From: Bartonella apihabitans
Lineage (GTDB): Bacteria; Pseudomonadota; Alphaproteobacteria; Rhizobiales; Rhizobiaceae
Direction of reading: 5' to 3'
Length of the DNA: 64,000 nt
Assembly (NCBI RefSeq): GCF_030758755.1
Contig: NZ_CP132387.1
Coordinates: forward strand, 1,240,001-1,304,000
Position 1 is the first letter of the stretch. Every line of letters begins with the position of its first letter. Both the position numbers and the translations under genes were made by a program. Below are positions 9,415 through 19,838 of this stretch, piece by piece. Below the pieces are notes generated by a model. That model did no database searches. It was not told where the DNA came from and saw nothing but the letters and a program-made list of their open reading frames with translations.

Positions 9415-10626
9415 ATGGCAAAGATCAAGGTCGCAAATCCGGTCGTCGAACTCGACGGCGATGAGATGACACGCATTATTTGGCAATATATCAAGGAAAA
9501 ATTGATCCATCCCTATCTCGATGTAGATCTGAAATATTATGATCTTTCGATAGAAAATCGCGATGCGACCAACGATCAGGTAACAACCGACGCTGCAAAC
9601 GCCATCAAAAAATATGGTGTTGGCGTAAAATGTGCGACAATCACACCGGATGAAGCGCGCGTTAAAGAATTCAACCTGAAAAAAATGTGGAAGTCGCCGA
9701 ATGGTACAATCCGTAACATTCTTGGCGGCGTTATTTTCCGTGAGCCGATTATTTGCAAAAACGTTCCGCAACTCGTTCCACACTGGACAAAACCGATCAT
9801 TATCGGTCGTCATGCTTTTGGTGACCAGTATAAAGCAACAGATTTCAAATTCCCCGGCAAAGGTAAACTGACAATCAAATTTGTCGGTGAAGATGGAACC
9901 GTAATTGAACATGATGTTTATGATGCACCGGGTGCCGGTGTTGCATTGGCCATGTATAACCTTGATGCATCAATCCGCGATTTTGCCCGTGCATCGTTCA
10001 ATTATGGTTTGCAACGCAAAGTTCCGGTCTATCTTTCAACAAAGAATACCATTCTGAAGGCCTATGATGGCCGTTTCAAAGATATCTTTCAGGAAGTTTT
10101 CGATAAAGAATTCAAGTCTGAATTCGATAAATACCATCTCACTTACGAGCACCGTCTGATCGACGACATGGTGGCCTCGTCACTTAAATGGTCCGGTGGT
10201 TATGTCTGGGCATGTAAGAACTATGATGGTGATGTCCAATCCGATACAGTAGCTCAGGGCTTTGGCTCTTTGGGACTCATGACATCGGTTCTCATGACAC
10301 CGGATGGCAAAACAGTTGAAGCCGAAGCTGCACATGGAACAGTAACCCGCCACTATCGTCAATATCAGCGCGGCGAAGAAACATCGACCAACTCGATTGC
10401 TTCGATCTTCGCATGGACACGCGGTTTGGCACACCGTGCAAAGCTCGACAATAATGACCAGTTGAAGCACTTTGCCGATACACTTGAAAAAGTATGTGTC
10501 GATACTGTTAAATCCGGTTTCATGACCAAGGATCTTGCCTTGCTTATCGGACCGAACCAGAAATGGCTTTCAACAACAGGTTTTCTTGACAAGATTGCGG
10601 AAAATCTCGCCAAAGCACTTGCTTGA
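9415..10626 (+). CDS. icd: Isocitrate dehydrogenase (NADP+)
   Basis: 403 residues of the eukaryote-like type II NADP-isocitrate dehydrogenase family common in alphaproteobacteria. The start is ATG 9415 ([20 protein letters not shown]), preceded by GGAAGAGGA; the ATG 18 bp upstream is part of this site. Substrate-binding segments [12 protein letters not shown] and REPI are present, as are the catalytic Lys/Tyr region and metal-binding IDDMVA. The NADP-binding part [15 protein letters not shown] is conserved. It converts isocitrate to 2-oxoglutarate in the TCA cycle. Monocistronic, with a strong terminator directly after. Confidence 0.96.
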   Translation: MAKIKVANPVVELDGDEMTRIIWQYIKEKLIHPYLDVDLKYYDLSIENRDATNDQVTTDAANAIKKYGVGVKCATITPDEARVKEFNLKKMWKSPNGTIRNILGGVIFREPIICKNVPQLVPHWTKPIIIGRHAFGDQYKATDFKFPGKGKLTIKFVGEDGTVIEHDVYDAPGAGVALAMYNLDASIRDFARASFNYGLQRKVPVYLSTKNTILKAYDGRFKDIFQEVFDKEFKSEFDKYHLTYEHRLIDDMVASSLKWSGGYVWACKNYDGDVQSDTVAQGFGSLGLMTSVLMTPDGKTVEAEAAHGTVTRHYRQYQRGEETSTNSIASIFAWTRGLAHRAKLDNNDQLKHFADTLEKVCVDTVKSGFMTKDLALLIGPNQKWLSTTGFLDKIAENLAKALA

Positions 10627-10647
10627 ACATTTCAAATTTGAAAAAGC

Positions 10648-10677
10648 AGAAAGCCCCGTTTTACACGGGGCTTTTTG
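10648..10677 (+). terminator. Rho-independent terminator of icd
   Basis: GC stem AAGCCCCGT / ACGGGGCTT with a short loop, followed by a T-rich run, 22 bp after the icd stop. Confidence 0.9.
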
Positions 10678-10779
10678 TTTTGGCGGGAACAAAAATTGCC
10701 GATCAAAGTTTCGTTTCTTGGCTCCATGGTCTTATAAGGTTATTTAGAAGACCGACAATGATTCTAAAAAATTATAGGG

Positions 10780-12230
10780 ATGACAATGAATGAACAAGGC
10801 TGGTCAACACTTCTTTCAGGTAGAAATGGTGTCCGCTCGATAACACTTGCAGGCGGGGTTGCTCTGCATGCGGTCAATGTCTACATTGTTGTCACTATTC
10901 TCCCTTCTCTTGTTGCCGATATTCACGGTGAACATTACTATTCCTGGGCTGCAACAATTTTTGTGACAGCATCGCTCATCGGTGCATCGCTTGCCGCAAA
11001 ATTGCTAGCCCGTTTCGGAACCGAAAACAGCTTACGTCCTTTCGGCTCTCCTGTTTGCGGTTGGCACACTTATCTGTAGCATTGCCCCGACTATGGCGAC
11101 ATTCCTCTTTGGCCGGCTTATTCAAGGTTTCGGTGGTGGCTTTTTGCTATCACTTTCCTATTCCATGGTCAAAATCGTGTTCGACCCTCCATTATGGCCA
11201 CGTGCCATGGGGCTCATTTCCGGCATGTGGGGCATTTCGACATTGCTCGGCACTCGCCATTGGCGGCATTTTCTCCGAATACAGCACTTGGCGCGCTTCA
11301 TTCTGGACGGTTGGCATTCTGGCATTTTTGTTTTCCGGCGTTGCACTTAAAGTTTTGCCCGGCACAACAAAACGTCAAAACACTTCGGAACGGCTTCCTG
11401 TTATCCAACTTGCTGTTTTGACCGTTATGGTTCTTGTTATTTCTGCAAGTAGTGCAGTGAGCGACAACAATATCAAAATTGCCGGTATTATTATCGGTGC
11501 TATCCTGCTTCTTGTGCTTGGGACTATCGACAATCATTCAAACAACAAAATTCTTCCCGAAGGTTCATTTTCAATCCGCTCGATATTCCTGCCACTTTAC
11601 GGCCTGATGGTTATTATTTCGGTCGCTGTAAACGGTGCGGAGCTTTATCTTCCGCTGTTCCTTCAGGAACTTCATGGAAGAGGACCACTTGTTGCCGGCT
11701 ATATTGCCGCGCTTATGAGTATCGGTTGGACCTGTGGTTCATTGCCAAGTGCCGGAGCCGCTCCGAAAATTGTGCGCAAAATCATCATTCTCGCACCCGT
11801 GATTGATATGCTCGGAATGGCGACATTGTTTTATTTTATCCCCTCCGAAATGAAGTCATCGGGATTTCTGATTTCGATTTGTATTGCGCTTTTTCTGATC
11901 GGAGTCGGAGCGGGAACGTCATGGCCGCATTTGCTTACCCGCGTTTTACAATGCGCTTCCGATAAAGACGCCACGCGTGCCAGTGCATCTCTCACAACAA
12001 TCCAATTGTTTTCAACGGCTTTAAGCGCAGCACTTGCTGGTAGCATTACTAATCTTGCCGGATTATTCGATCCGGGTGGTGTCAGCGGTATGATTGCGGC
12101 CTCCAAAGTTCTGTTTATCTTCCTGATTATCATATTGCTGCTTGCGGTGCCGCTCGCCTTTATTATTTCGCGCGATATGCTCAACCGTCCGGATGGAAAA
12201 CATTCAAACAACCAAAGCAATAAAAAATAG
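10780..12230 (+). pseudogene. MFS drug-type transporter with two frameshifts
   Basis: Three reading frames join into one MFS permease of about 480 residues. The first (from 10780) covers helices 1-2 and breaks near 11021-11030 (LLARFGT then out of frame). The second (from about 11030) reads FGRLIQGFGGGFLLSLSYSM and GLISGMWGISTLLG and breaks near 11248-11256. The third carries IGGIFSEYSTWRASFWTVGI to the end. Each break is consistent with one extra base. Helix motifs and the RLIQGFGGG segment suit the DHA2/EmrB-type drug exporter group. Its 3' end overlaps convergent cobD by 27 bp. Otherwise undamaged, so either recently inactivated or affected by sequencing errors. Confidence 0.85.
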
Positions 12231-13190
12231 CACCAGAATAATTAAAAATAACACGTCCATGGAACGCTTGAAGAGCCGGATGGCACGATAAATATCGGCG
12301 GGAACGGCCATTTTCCCGCTATCATTCTGGAAAGGTTCGTCAACAGCTTTGCCCGAATAAATTCTCGGTTCCAAAAGTTTGACATCCAAAGCACCTGCAA
12401 AGGCGCATTCGGGAAAACCGGCATTAGGCGAATGATGGTGTCGCGCATCTCTTCTCACCACTTCAAGTGATTTTGCAGCAGCTTTCCGATTGATAAAAAG
12501 TCCGGATGTCAGAATGACGATAAACGCTGTCAATCTTGCCGGTATAAAATTGACAACATCGTCAAGCCGTGCCGAAGCCCAGCCGAAATCCTTGAAGCGC
12601 TCATTCTTATAGCCAATCATCGAGTCGGCCGTATTCACCAATTTATAACAAAAAAGGCCGGGAAGACCGAGGACAAGATACCAGAATACTGGTGCCACAA
12701 CGCCATCAGAGCTATTTTCGGCTAGGCTTTCGATGGCTGCACGACAAACCGCACTTTCATCCAAATTTTTTGTTTCCCGCCCGACAATGAGTGAAACGGC
12801 GCCTCTTGCCTCGACAAGCGAACCTTGTTTGAACGCTTTTTCCACTTTACCAACGTGATCGACGAGGCTTTTTTGCGCAATAAATATGGAGGCAACCAGC
12901 GCTTCAATGATGATTCCGGCAAACCCCAATTCGAGCAAAAGCGTGTGAATAAAAAGGCCAACAAAAAAGCTTGCGAATAACAAGACAAGAAGAGCATCGA
13001 GACCACACCATTTCCTGAGGCGGGGCGACATCGACTTTCTGTTATATCTTGTTTCAAACCACTTTATCCCTGCCCCGAAAGCCGCTACCGGATGAGGGAG
13101 CTTGCGCCATATCCAGTCAGGGTCGCCGATTGAACGATCAATCAGGAGCGCCAGTAAGAGGACAAAACAGAGACGCTCCACCGGTGTCAC
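12204..13190 (-). CDS. cobD: Adenosylcobinamide-phosphate synthase
   Basis: 328 residues, the usual length of CobD/CbiB, with four to five hydrophobic helices and family segments DRSIGDPDWIWRKLPHP (residues 18-34), VGRETKNLDESAV, AENSSDGVVAPVFWY, LVNTADSMIGYKN and the catalytic-region HHHSPNAGFPE. It attaches the aminopropanol arm to adenosylcobyric acid at the inner membrane, giving adenosylcobinamide. The start at 13190 overlaps the stop of the upstream MFS gene by 4 bp, implying coupled translation. This is one of the cob genes in the window with no lesion. Confidence 0.94.
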   Translation of the reverse strand: MTPVERLCFVLLLALLIDRSIGDPDWIWRKLPHPVAAFGAGIKWFETRYNRKSMSPRLRKWCGLDALLVLLFASFFVGLFIHTLLLELGFAGIIIEALVASIFIAQKSLVDHVGKVEKAFKQGSLVEARGAVSLIVGRETKNLDESAVCRAAIESLAENSSDGVVAPVFWYLVLGLPGLFCYKLVNTADSMIGYKNERFKDFGWASARLDDVVNFIPARLTAFIVILTSGLFINRKAAAKSLEVVRRDARHHHSPNAGFPECAFAGALDVKLLEPRIYSGKAVDEPFQNDSGKMAVPADIYRAIRLFKRSMDVLFLIILVLFFIALVV

Positions 13191-14409
13191 ACCTGTTTTA
13201 ATGCTTTAGCCTGATCGCGTTTTTCAACATACCAGGAGAGAGTAAAAATCAATAGGCCACAAAATGTGAGACAGCCTCCCAAAATCGCCGTATCCTGATA
13301 GCCGAAACCAAGCCGCAAGATTTCCGCACCGGATTCAGCTCCCAAAGCATTGGCAACGTTGAAAGCCGATTGCATGAGTGCTCCGGCAAGAGTTTGGGCG
13401 TTGGCTGCAACATCCATGACGCGCGTCTGGATTGAAGGCATACTGGCAAAAGACGTACCAATCAGGAAACAACCGATCGCGGCCGTAATGCCGGAATGGC
13501 AAAGAAAGTAAAACAGGAAGAATGTAATTGTGCTCCATAAAAGTGCGGAAAACAGCATTCTCATCGGGCCGATTTTTACGGCAATCTTGCCGCCAGAATA
13601 TTTCCCGTAACCATGCCAAGGCCGATGAGCGGCATGATAAATGGAACCCAACCTATCGAAAGGCCGGAAACGACAGTCAAAGTCGATTTAATGTAGCTGA
13701 AGACAGTAAAGAGGCCGGCTGTTCCAATGGCGACTGTTGCCAGCATGAACCAGACCTGCTTTTCTTTCAACGCGCTAAGCTCGGTCAAGGGACTTGTGCC
13801 TAATGCTGTCGGCAAACTGGGCAAAAAGAAAAACACCAAAATTGCACAAAGGGCTCCGATGCTCCCCACCATAACGAAAGCCATTTGCCATCCAAGTTGC
13901 TGCCCGAGCCAGGTTGCAAAAGGCGCACCGACAACTGTCGCAATTGTAAGCCCAAGCATCACCGCACCGATTGCCTTGGGACGATTTTTCATCTCCACCA
14001 TGGAGGAAGCGGCGATGGAAGCAACACCGAAATAGATGCCGTGGGGCAAACCGCTCATGAATCGCAAACCGACAAGGGCATGAAAGCTCGTTACACAGGC
14101 GCTGGCAATGTTGGAGAACGCATAAAACAGCATCAGAGCAACGAGAACATATTTCCGCGGATATTTCGCGGTTGCAACAGCCAGAACCGGCGCACCTACG
14201 ACAACGCCGAGCGCATAAGCCGAAATATACTGGCCGGCAGTCGGTATATCGACGCCCGAACTTTTTGCCATTTCCGGTTGCAACCCCATGGATACAAATT
14301 CGGATGTTCCAATTGCAAACGCACCGACAGCGAGCGCAAAAATACACAAACGGCGCGTTTTGGCGTCAATTCCCGAAGCAACATTGAGTTGATCAATTTT
14401 ATATTTCAT
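13187..14409 (-). pseudogene. MFS transporter (AraJ-like) upstream of cobD, frameshifted
   Basis: The N-terminal frame (ATG 14409) encodes eight to nine helices with the MFS motifs of sugar-efflux-like permeases: VGAFAIGTSEFVSMGL, ISAYALGVVVGAPV, GLRFMSGLPHGIYFG. Near 13590-13593 the frame ends in NILAARLP, while the next frame continues with GGKIAVKIGPMRML and three more helices to 13187. The join suggests loss of one G (GCGGC where GCNGGC is expected). Reconstructed length is about 400 residues, normal for 12-helix MFS proteins. It overlaps cobD by 4 bp, so it is co-transcribed; transport of a cobalamin intermediate or precursor is possible but unproven. Confidence 0.85.
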
Positions 14410-14646
14410 AGCCTAAGAACGAATCCCTGAATGCATTTGGTTGAAATATCCGGTTTGCCATTCAACACCCTGTCGGCGCAAGAAAATATCTTCCAAATTC
14501 AATGTGTTCAAGGCAGTTTGTTTTCAACATCGTCGCCTCACCTGATCTCATAATCAAAAGCCGAAACGACCGGCTTTGTGGTGAATTTATACGAAAATAC
14601 ATCAAACAGTTAGGCCGCATTTTCTTTACACGTATAGGATATCTTT

Positions 14647-15944
14647 TTATCCCTCGATATCTATCAGATGGATAAACGAACCGGCAACATTGTTTATTCT
14701 CATTCCCATTGTACCTAAAGAATTGTCGAGCGCATCATAGGCTTTAAAAAGCGGAGTAGCGCCTTTTTCATCTACAATAGAGGCATAATGGAATTCATGC
14801 CCTCTAAAGCGGGTTTTTCCAAAAAACTCTCCTTCAGGAACCAAACGGCGATAGCCTAAATGCAGTTTCTTCTGTTTGAAGCTTGTATTCAGTGGCAAAA
14901 GACCAAGCATCGGATGTTTTACCCCTTCACTATCTTCCAATGTTTCCCCCAAAGTCATATAACCACCGCATTCGCCATAAATGGTTTTACCGGCTTTTGC
15001 CATATCAATCATGGCTTTTTTGAACTTCTCTGCTGCCGCCAGTTTTCCGGCAAAAAGTTCCGGATAACCACCGCATAAATAAACGCTATCACACTCTTTA
15101 TCCGGCACGTCATTCGCCAAAGGCGAAAAGAATGTGATTTCGGCACCGGCTTTTCTCCAACCATCAAGCAAATGTGGATAAGAAAAGCGGAAAGCATCAT
15201 CACGGCTCACCGCAATGCGTTGTCCAAGTGGCGGGATATAATCAATTGTGGCACTAGCAACCTTCACGCCATTTGAAGTCGATAATGCGATCATCGCTTC
15301 AAGATCAACGCTTTCCTTTATGATTTCTGCCGCTTGCCCGATAAAAGCAAAAAGATCGGTTCGTTCCGAAGCCTGAACCAGCCCCAAATGACGCGAGGGG
15401 AGTGTCAGCGCGTTATTTCTGTAAACCGCACCAACCACCGGTATATCAAGCGGTTGCAAGGCCGCGCGAAGCATAGCTTCATGCCGCGAACTTCCAATTT
15501 TATTCAGGATAATTCCGGCAAAGCGCAATCCCGGCATAAATTCGGCAAAACCTTTGACAAGTGCCGCGACCGAATGTGATTGGCTTGTCACGTCGACGAC
15601 AAAGAATACCGGCAAATCCAATAATCGGGCAAGTTCGGCAGAAGAACCCTTGCCGTTGATGGCACCGTCATAAAGCCCCATCATGCCTTCGACAACAAAA
15701 AACTTCTGCTCCGAATTGTCGGTGAAATTAATATTTCTTATGAGCGCGTCGCGCATTGCCCAACAATCGAGATTGTAACTATCTTCTCCTGTTGCCGCTT
15801 TATGAAATGCCGGATCTATAAAGTCGGAGCTGCTTTTCGCGGGGCTACGGTTAGTCCCATTTCTTTCAAAGCGCGCATCAATGCCAAAGTGATAACCGTT
15901 TTACCGGCTCCCGAATTGGCAGCGCTCACCATAAAGCCATTCAT
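14647..15944 (-). pseudogene. cobB: Cobyrinate a,c-diamide synthase, frameshifted near the N-terminus
   Basis: ATG 15944 starts MNGFMVSAANSGAGKT with an intact P-loop, reaches LTVAP, then breaks at about 15836-15844. The next frame continues KSSSDFIDPAFHKAATGEDS and YNLDCWAMRD, matching the family's K-SGPDYIDPAFH motif, and runs intact through VEGMMGLYDG and the glutamine amidotransferase domain with CGGYPELFA and GECGGYMTLGE (catalytic Cys). The missing base is most simply one G or C in the CCCCGCG run. CobB amidates the a and c side chains of (hydrogeno)cobyrinate. Its start overlaps the cobA stop (ATGA), showing translational coupling. Full length when repaired is about 432 residues, normal for the family. 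Confidence 0.9.
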
Positions 15945-16750
15945 AATGATCTGTTATCCAATTCGTCTGTAACAATATTCGGAGCAAGTTTATCGGCAAG
16001 CGAAACAACTTTACCAACGACAACAATCGTCGGCGGTTCAATGTCATGCTCTTTGATCGTTTGTTCTATGCGGCCAAGTTCGGTCTTATAAATCCGCTGA
16101 TTGGAGGTGGTCGCATGCGTGATAAACATAACCGGCTCATCACTCGTGCGACCGCCTTTGATAAGGTCATCGGCGATTTCATCAATATGTTTCATCGCCA
16201 TATAAAACACAAGAACCGGTGCGGCGCGGGAAATTGCTTTCCAGTCAAAAGATTTGGGCACTGTACCGTCAGCATCATGACCGGTTAAAAACAATACACT
16301 ATGATTGACCGAACGATGTGTAACCGGAATACCTGCATAGGCAGGGCCTGCTATTCCCGCTGTTATTCCCGGAAAGACGCGAAAGGGAATATGCGCTTCT
16401 ATCAAGGCAAGCGCTTCTTCACCGCCACGGCCGAAAACAAAAGGATCGCCGCCTTTCAAACGCAAAACCCGCTTGCCTTGTCGGGCAAGGCAAATCATGC
16501 GTTCGGTAATTTCCTGCTGTTTGAGCGAGGGTTTGCCACCGCGTTTACCGGCAAATTCTAAAATTGCGCCCTGTTTTGCAAGCTTGAGGCACGAATGATC
16601 GACCAACGCATCATAAAGGATATGGTCTGCCTGTTTGAGTGCATTGACACAATGGAGCGTAAGAAGTCCGGGATCACCCGGCCCCGCGCCCGCCAACCAC
16701 ACATGCCCCGCAATGAACTGTGGCAATTTGAATGGCAAATCAGCCGTCAT
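15941..16750 (-). CDS. cobA: Uroporphyrinogen-III C-methyltransferase
   Basis: 269 residues, a single SUMT domain like Pseudomonas CobA rather than the CysG fusion. Family signatures are VWLAGAGPGDPGLLTLH (SAM-binding start), RLKGGDPFVFGRGGEEALAL, FPGITAGIAGPAYAGIPVTHR and VFYMAMKHID. It makes precorrin-2 from uroporphyrinogen III, the entry step to cobalamin and siroheme. It is transcribed divergently from cbiD across a 117-bp gap and overlaps cobB by 4 bp. No lesion. Start ATG 16750; a short AT-rich leader with no recognisable riboswitch precedes it. Confidence 0.95.
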   Translation of the reverse strand: MTADLPFKLPQFIAGHVWLAGAGPGDPGLLTLHCVNALKQADHILYDALVDHSCLKLAKQGAILEFAGKRGGKPSLKQQEITERMICLARQGKRVLRLKGGDPFVFGRGGEEALALIEAHIPFRVFPGITAGIAGPAYAGIPVTHRSVNHSVLFLTGHDADGTVPKSFDWKAISRAAPVLVFYMAMKHIDEIADDLIKGGRTSDEPVMFITHATTSNQRIYKTELGRIEQTIKEHDIEPPTIVVVGKVVSLADKLAPNIVTDELDNRSL

Positions 16751-16867
16751 TTCGGGTCCTTTTGATGGTAAAATCTATAGAAAACAAGAATCAATGCATT
16801 ATATGTGTTATCTATTGTGCAGTTTCCAACCACTGTAAACGTTAAATTTTCGAGAAATATTGTCAAA

Positions 16868-17972
16868 ATGGCAGATCTGCGAAGCACATTGAAACGCAAA
16901 CCGGAAGGCCCCCTTCGCTTGGGCTGGACAACAGGCGCGTGCGCAACGGCTGCAACCAAGGCTGCGCTCACTGCTCTCATTACCGGTGCTTTTCCCGATC
17001 CCGTCGAGATAAGATTGCCGAGAGGGCAAATGCCGCAATTTGCGCTATCTCTCAAAAGTCTTGGAGAAAATCAGGCAACAGCGGGAATTATCAAAGATGC
17101 AGGTGATGATCCCGATGTAACAGACAAGGCGACCATTATTGCAACTGTCACTCCTGCCTCTCCTGAGAGTGGAATTATATTCAAAGCAGGAAAAGGTGTT
17201 GGAACTGTTACAAGACCGGGTTTGCCGCTTGATGTCGGGGAAGCGGCCATTAACCCCGTTCCGCGCCGTATGATGAGCGAGGTTTGCAAGGAAATTTGTG
17301 ATAAATATTCTTTTCCGCAAGATCTGGTCATTACAATTTCTGTACCCGATGGCGAAAATATCGCGCTCAAAACATGGAATCCGCGCCTTGGCATTTTGGG
17401 CGGCATTTCCATTCTCGGCACAACCGGTATTGTTCACCCGTTCTCGTGTTCGGCATGGATTCATTCTATTCATAGCGGTATTGATGTCGCACGTGCGGAA
17501 GGGGCAAGCCATGTTCTTGGTGCAACCGGCGCAACTTCGGAAGATGCCGCACAGGCAATCTACCATCTTCCCGACTATGCCATATTGGATATGGGAGACT
17601 TCGTCGGTGCCGTGTTGAAATATTTGCGTCACCACCCGATTGATAAACTGACAATTGCCGGTGGTTTTGCAAAATTGACAAAACTCGCGCAAGGGGAAAT
17701 CGGACCTTCATTCTTCCCGCTCCCAAGTCGACAAGACATATTTGTGGACTATTGCAAAGAATGCCGGCTTGAACCAATCCTTCAAGGACTTCATCGAAAA
17801 TGCGAACACTGCGAAAGAAGTGCTTGATATTGCTACAAAAGAAGGAATTGATATTGCCACCCCTATTGCACTTCAGGCAAAACATATTGCTGAAGAAACA
17901 CTAAGGGATGCACCGGTTGCTGTCGAAATCATTGTGACCGACAGGAAAGGAAATATTCTTGCGAGAAAGTAG
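16868..17972 (+). pseudogene. cbiD: Cobalt-precorrin-5B C1-methyltransferase, frameshifted
   Basis: From ATG 16868 the protein reads LRLGWTTGACATAATKAAL (residues 18-36), the CbiD signature, then GKGVGTVTRPGLPL, EAAINPVPRRM and GGISILGTTGIVHPFS. At about 17700-17703 the frame slips by one extra base (ATCGGACC): read without it, the sequence continues EIDLHSSRSQVD, WTIAKNAGLNQSFKDF and ends VAVEIIVTDRKGNILARK at 17972. The out-of-frame path ends early at 17827. CbiD replaces CobF for C1 methylation and deacylation in several Rhizobiales cob clusters. Its end overlaps the cobK start by 14 bp. Reconstructed length about 367 residues, normal. Confidence 0.9.
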
Positions 17973-18738
17973 GACAGTTTTATTATTGGGTGGCACCAGC
18001 GAAGCCTATGCTCTTGCAGAAAAATTTGCCGAAGAGGCCTATCCTGTTCTTTCGTCTCTCGCTGGCCGTACATCACATCCGAAAATTCCCGCAGGGCGAT
18101 ATCGCATTGGCGGGTTTGGCGGCATTGACGGGCTTATCAATACAATCAAAAAAGAAAATATAGGGCTTATTGTTGACGCAACCCATCCTTTCGCTGAAAC
18201 AATGACCGATCATGCCTGGCGGGCAGCACGCACGGAAAAAATCGGCTATATCCGGTTCGAGCGTCCGCTTTGGCAAGCGCGGAAAGAAGACAAGTGGCTG
18301 ACGGTGAATAATATTGAGGAAGCCGTCGCTGCTATTCCTGTAAAGAGCCGCTGCTTTCTTGCCATCGGGCGCCAACACGTCAATGAATTTCTTGTGCGCA
18401 AAGATGTTTCATTTGTCGCGCGTATGGTCGAGAAGCCGGAAAACTTTGTTCCCGAAGCCAATATAGAAATTGTGCTTGGTAAACCGGAAAACGAAAAAGA
18501 AGAATATGACTTTCTCGTCAACCATCATTTTGATTGTCTCGTGTGCAGAAATTCCGGAGGTTCCGCCTCTTTTCCAAAGTTGGAGGCTGCCCGCAAACTC
18601 GGCCTTCCGGTGATTATGATAACCAGAAAGCCCCTACCCGATGTCGTCACATTGAGCGCGGAAAAAGATGTTATCGACTTGGTGCGGAAGTTTTGCCAAG
18701 CGGACCATGGGGAAAAGCATAAAGAGACGAACGGCTAA
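17959..18738 (+). CDS. cobK: Precorrin-6A/cobalt-precorrin-6A reductase
   Basis: 259 residues from a TTG start at 17959, overlapping the cbiD end. CobK/CbiJ features are VLLLGGTSEAYALAEKF (NADPH-binding N-terminus), GGFGGIDGL, VDATHPFAETM, YIRFERPLW and VCRNSGGSASFPKLEAAR. It reduces the precorrin-6A macrocycle with NADPH. No lesion. The 3' end overlaps the convergent (repaired) cobM end by about 68 bp. In related clusters cobJ, cobI and cobH normally lie next to cobK; here they do not. Confidence 0.93.
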   Translation: MRESRTVLLLGGTSEAYALAEKFAEEAYPVLSSLAGRTSHPKIPAGRYRIGGFGGIDGLINTIKKENIGLIVDATHPFAETMTDHAWRAARTEKIGYIRFERPLWQARKEDKWLTVNNIEEAVAAIPVKSRCFLAIGRQHVNEFLVRKDVSFVARMVEKPENFVPEANIEIVLGKPENEKEEYDFLVNHHFDCLVCRNSGGSASFPKLEAARKLGLPVIMITRKPLPDVVTLSAEKDVIDLVRKFCQADHGEKHKETNG

Positions 18739-19437
18739 GCTTTTCCGGCCGCAGTGCTTTCCCGACAAAGATGATGGCGGTTTTTTCTATTTTTTCTTGC
18801 GCTATCTTTTCATGAATATTGGCAAGCGTGCCTGAAATGATCTTTTCGTCCGGCCAGCTTACGTGATAGGCAACAATGACGGGGCAATCGGCCCGTAAAT
18901 CGGCAATAATTCTTTCTGGATTGCGGCAATATTTTTTGCCGAAAGATGAATTGCCATTGTCGCTTTTGCTTGTCCGAGATTTGACAATGTCTCAAGTTCC
19001 GGCATTGGTGAAGAATTGACCGATGTCCGTGTCAAAATGACAGATTGGTTAAGCTTTGGAAGTGTCAATTCCTGCTTCATGGCTGCTGCTGCCGCCGCAT
19101 AGGAAGCAACCCCTGGCACCACCTCGTAATTGATCGCAAGCTTGTCGAGCGCTGCCATCTGTTCGGCTATTGCACTATAGATCGAAGGGTCGCCGGAATG
19201 AAGCCTTGCAACATCCTTTCCTTCTTTTTCCGCTTTGACAAATTCTTCGACAATGGCATCAAGGTCAAGATGGCCGGTATTGACACGCCGCGCTTCATGA
19301 GGAATTTCGGCAATCAATTCATCCGAAAGAAGCGAGCCGGCATAAAGGCAGATCGGACAACGTTTTATGAGATTGAGCCCGCGCACTGTAATGAGATCAT
19401 ATGCTCCCGGACCTGCGCCAATAAAATATACTGTCAT
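18671..19437 (-). pseudogene. cobM: Precorrin-4 C11-methyltransferase, frameshifted
   Basis: ATG 19437 begins MTVYFIGAGPGAYDLITVRG, followed by CPICLYAGSLL, RLHSGDPSIYSAIAEQM and VVPGVASYAAAAAAM, all CobM/CbiF signatures. After ELLPIYGP the frame is lost near 18889-18895 at a GGGCC run. The neighbouring frame continues DCPVIVAYHVSWPDEKI and IIFVGKALRPEKLSRSSLYA to a stop at 18671. One missing G restores a ~255-residue enzyme of family length. It methylates C11 of precorrin-4 using SAM. Its start overlaps cobE's stop by 4 bp. The truncated form would lack part of the C-terminal SAM-binding lobe and is probably inactive. Confidence 0.9.
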
Positions 19438-19838
19438 TCTTCCTTCTGTCCTGCAACAGCAATGGTAAGCCCACCAATTTTTGTCTTTTCAACGAACAAA
19501 ATACCACTTTTACCGGAAGCCGCCAAAGCCGCCGCTTCCGCAACGCCATGACAGCCCGTATGTTGAAAAACAATATCGGAAGGGTTCTTCAGAAAGCAAG
19601 TCATTGTCTCCAACTCTTCTGACGAAAATGTAACGAGAGGAACAGAAAGATGTTTCAAAGCGCTTGAAATAAGCCCGTTAGATTCTTTACCTTCAAGCGT
19701 TGAAAAAGCCGCAATATTCCATTTTTCGAGAGTTTCAAGCGCCTTTTCCATGTCGCCCGTTGTGGCAGATGACGAAATGCCTATGCCAACAAAAACCGGC
19801 ATAGAGCTTCTATCGACCATGTCCGGTTTTGCCTTCAA
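19434..19838 (-). CDS. cobE: Cobalamin biosynthesis protein CobE / CbiG C-terminal domain
   Basis: 134 residues, the length of stand-alone CobE. Signatures are VFVGIGISSSATTGDMEKAL (about 15-34), STLEGKESNGLISSAL, TFSSEELETM and HTGCHGVAEAAALAASGKS near the C-terminus. CobE is linked to the C1 deacylation stage and binds tetrapyrrole intermediates; its exact role in aerobic pathways is not settled. It overlaps the TerB-like gene upstream and cobM downstream by 4 bp each, so three genes are translationally linked. Intact. Confidence 0.88.
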   Translation of the reverse strand: MKAKPDMVDRSSMPVFVGIGISSSATTGDMEKALETLEKWNIAAFSTLEGKESNGLISSALKHLSVPLVTFSSEELETMTCFLKNPSDIVFQHTGCHGVAEAAALAASGKSGILFVEKTKIGGLTIAVAGQKEE

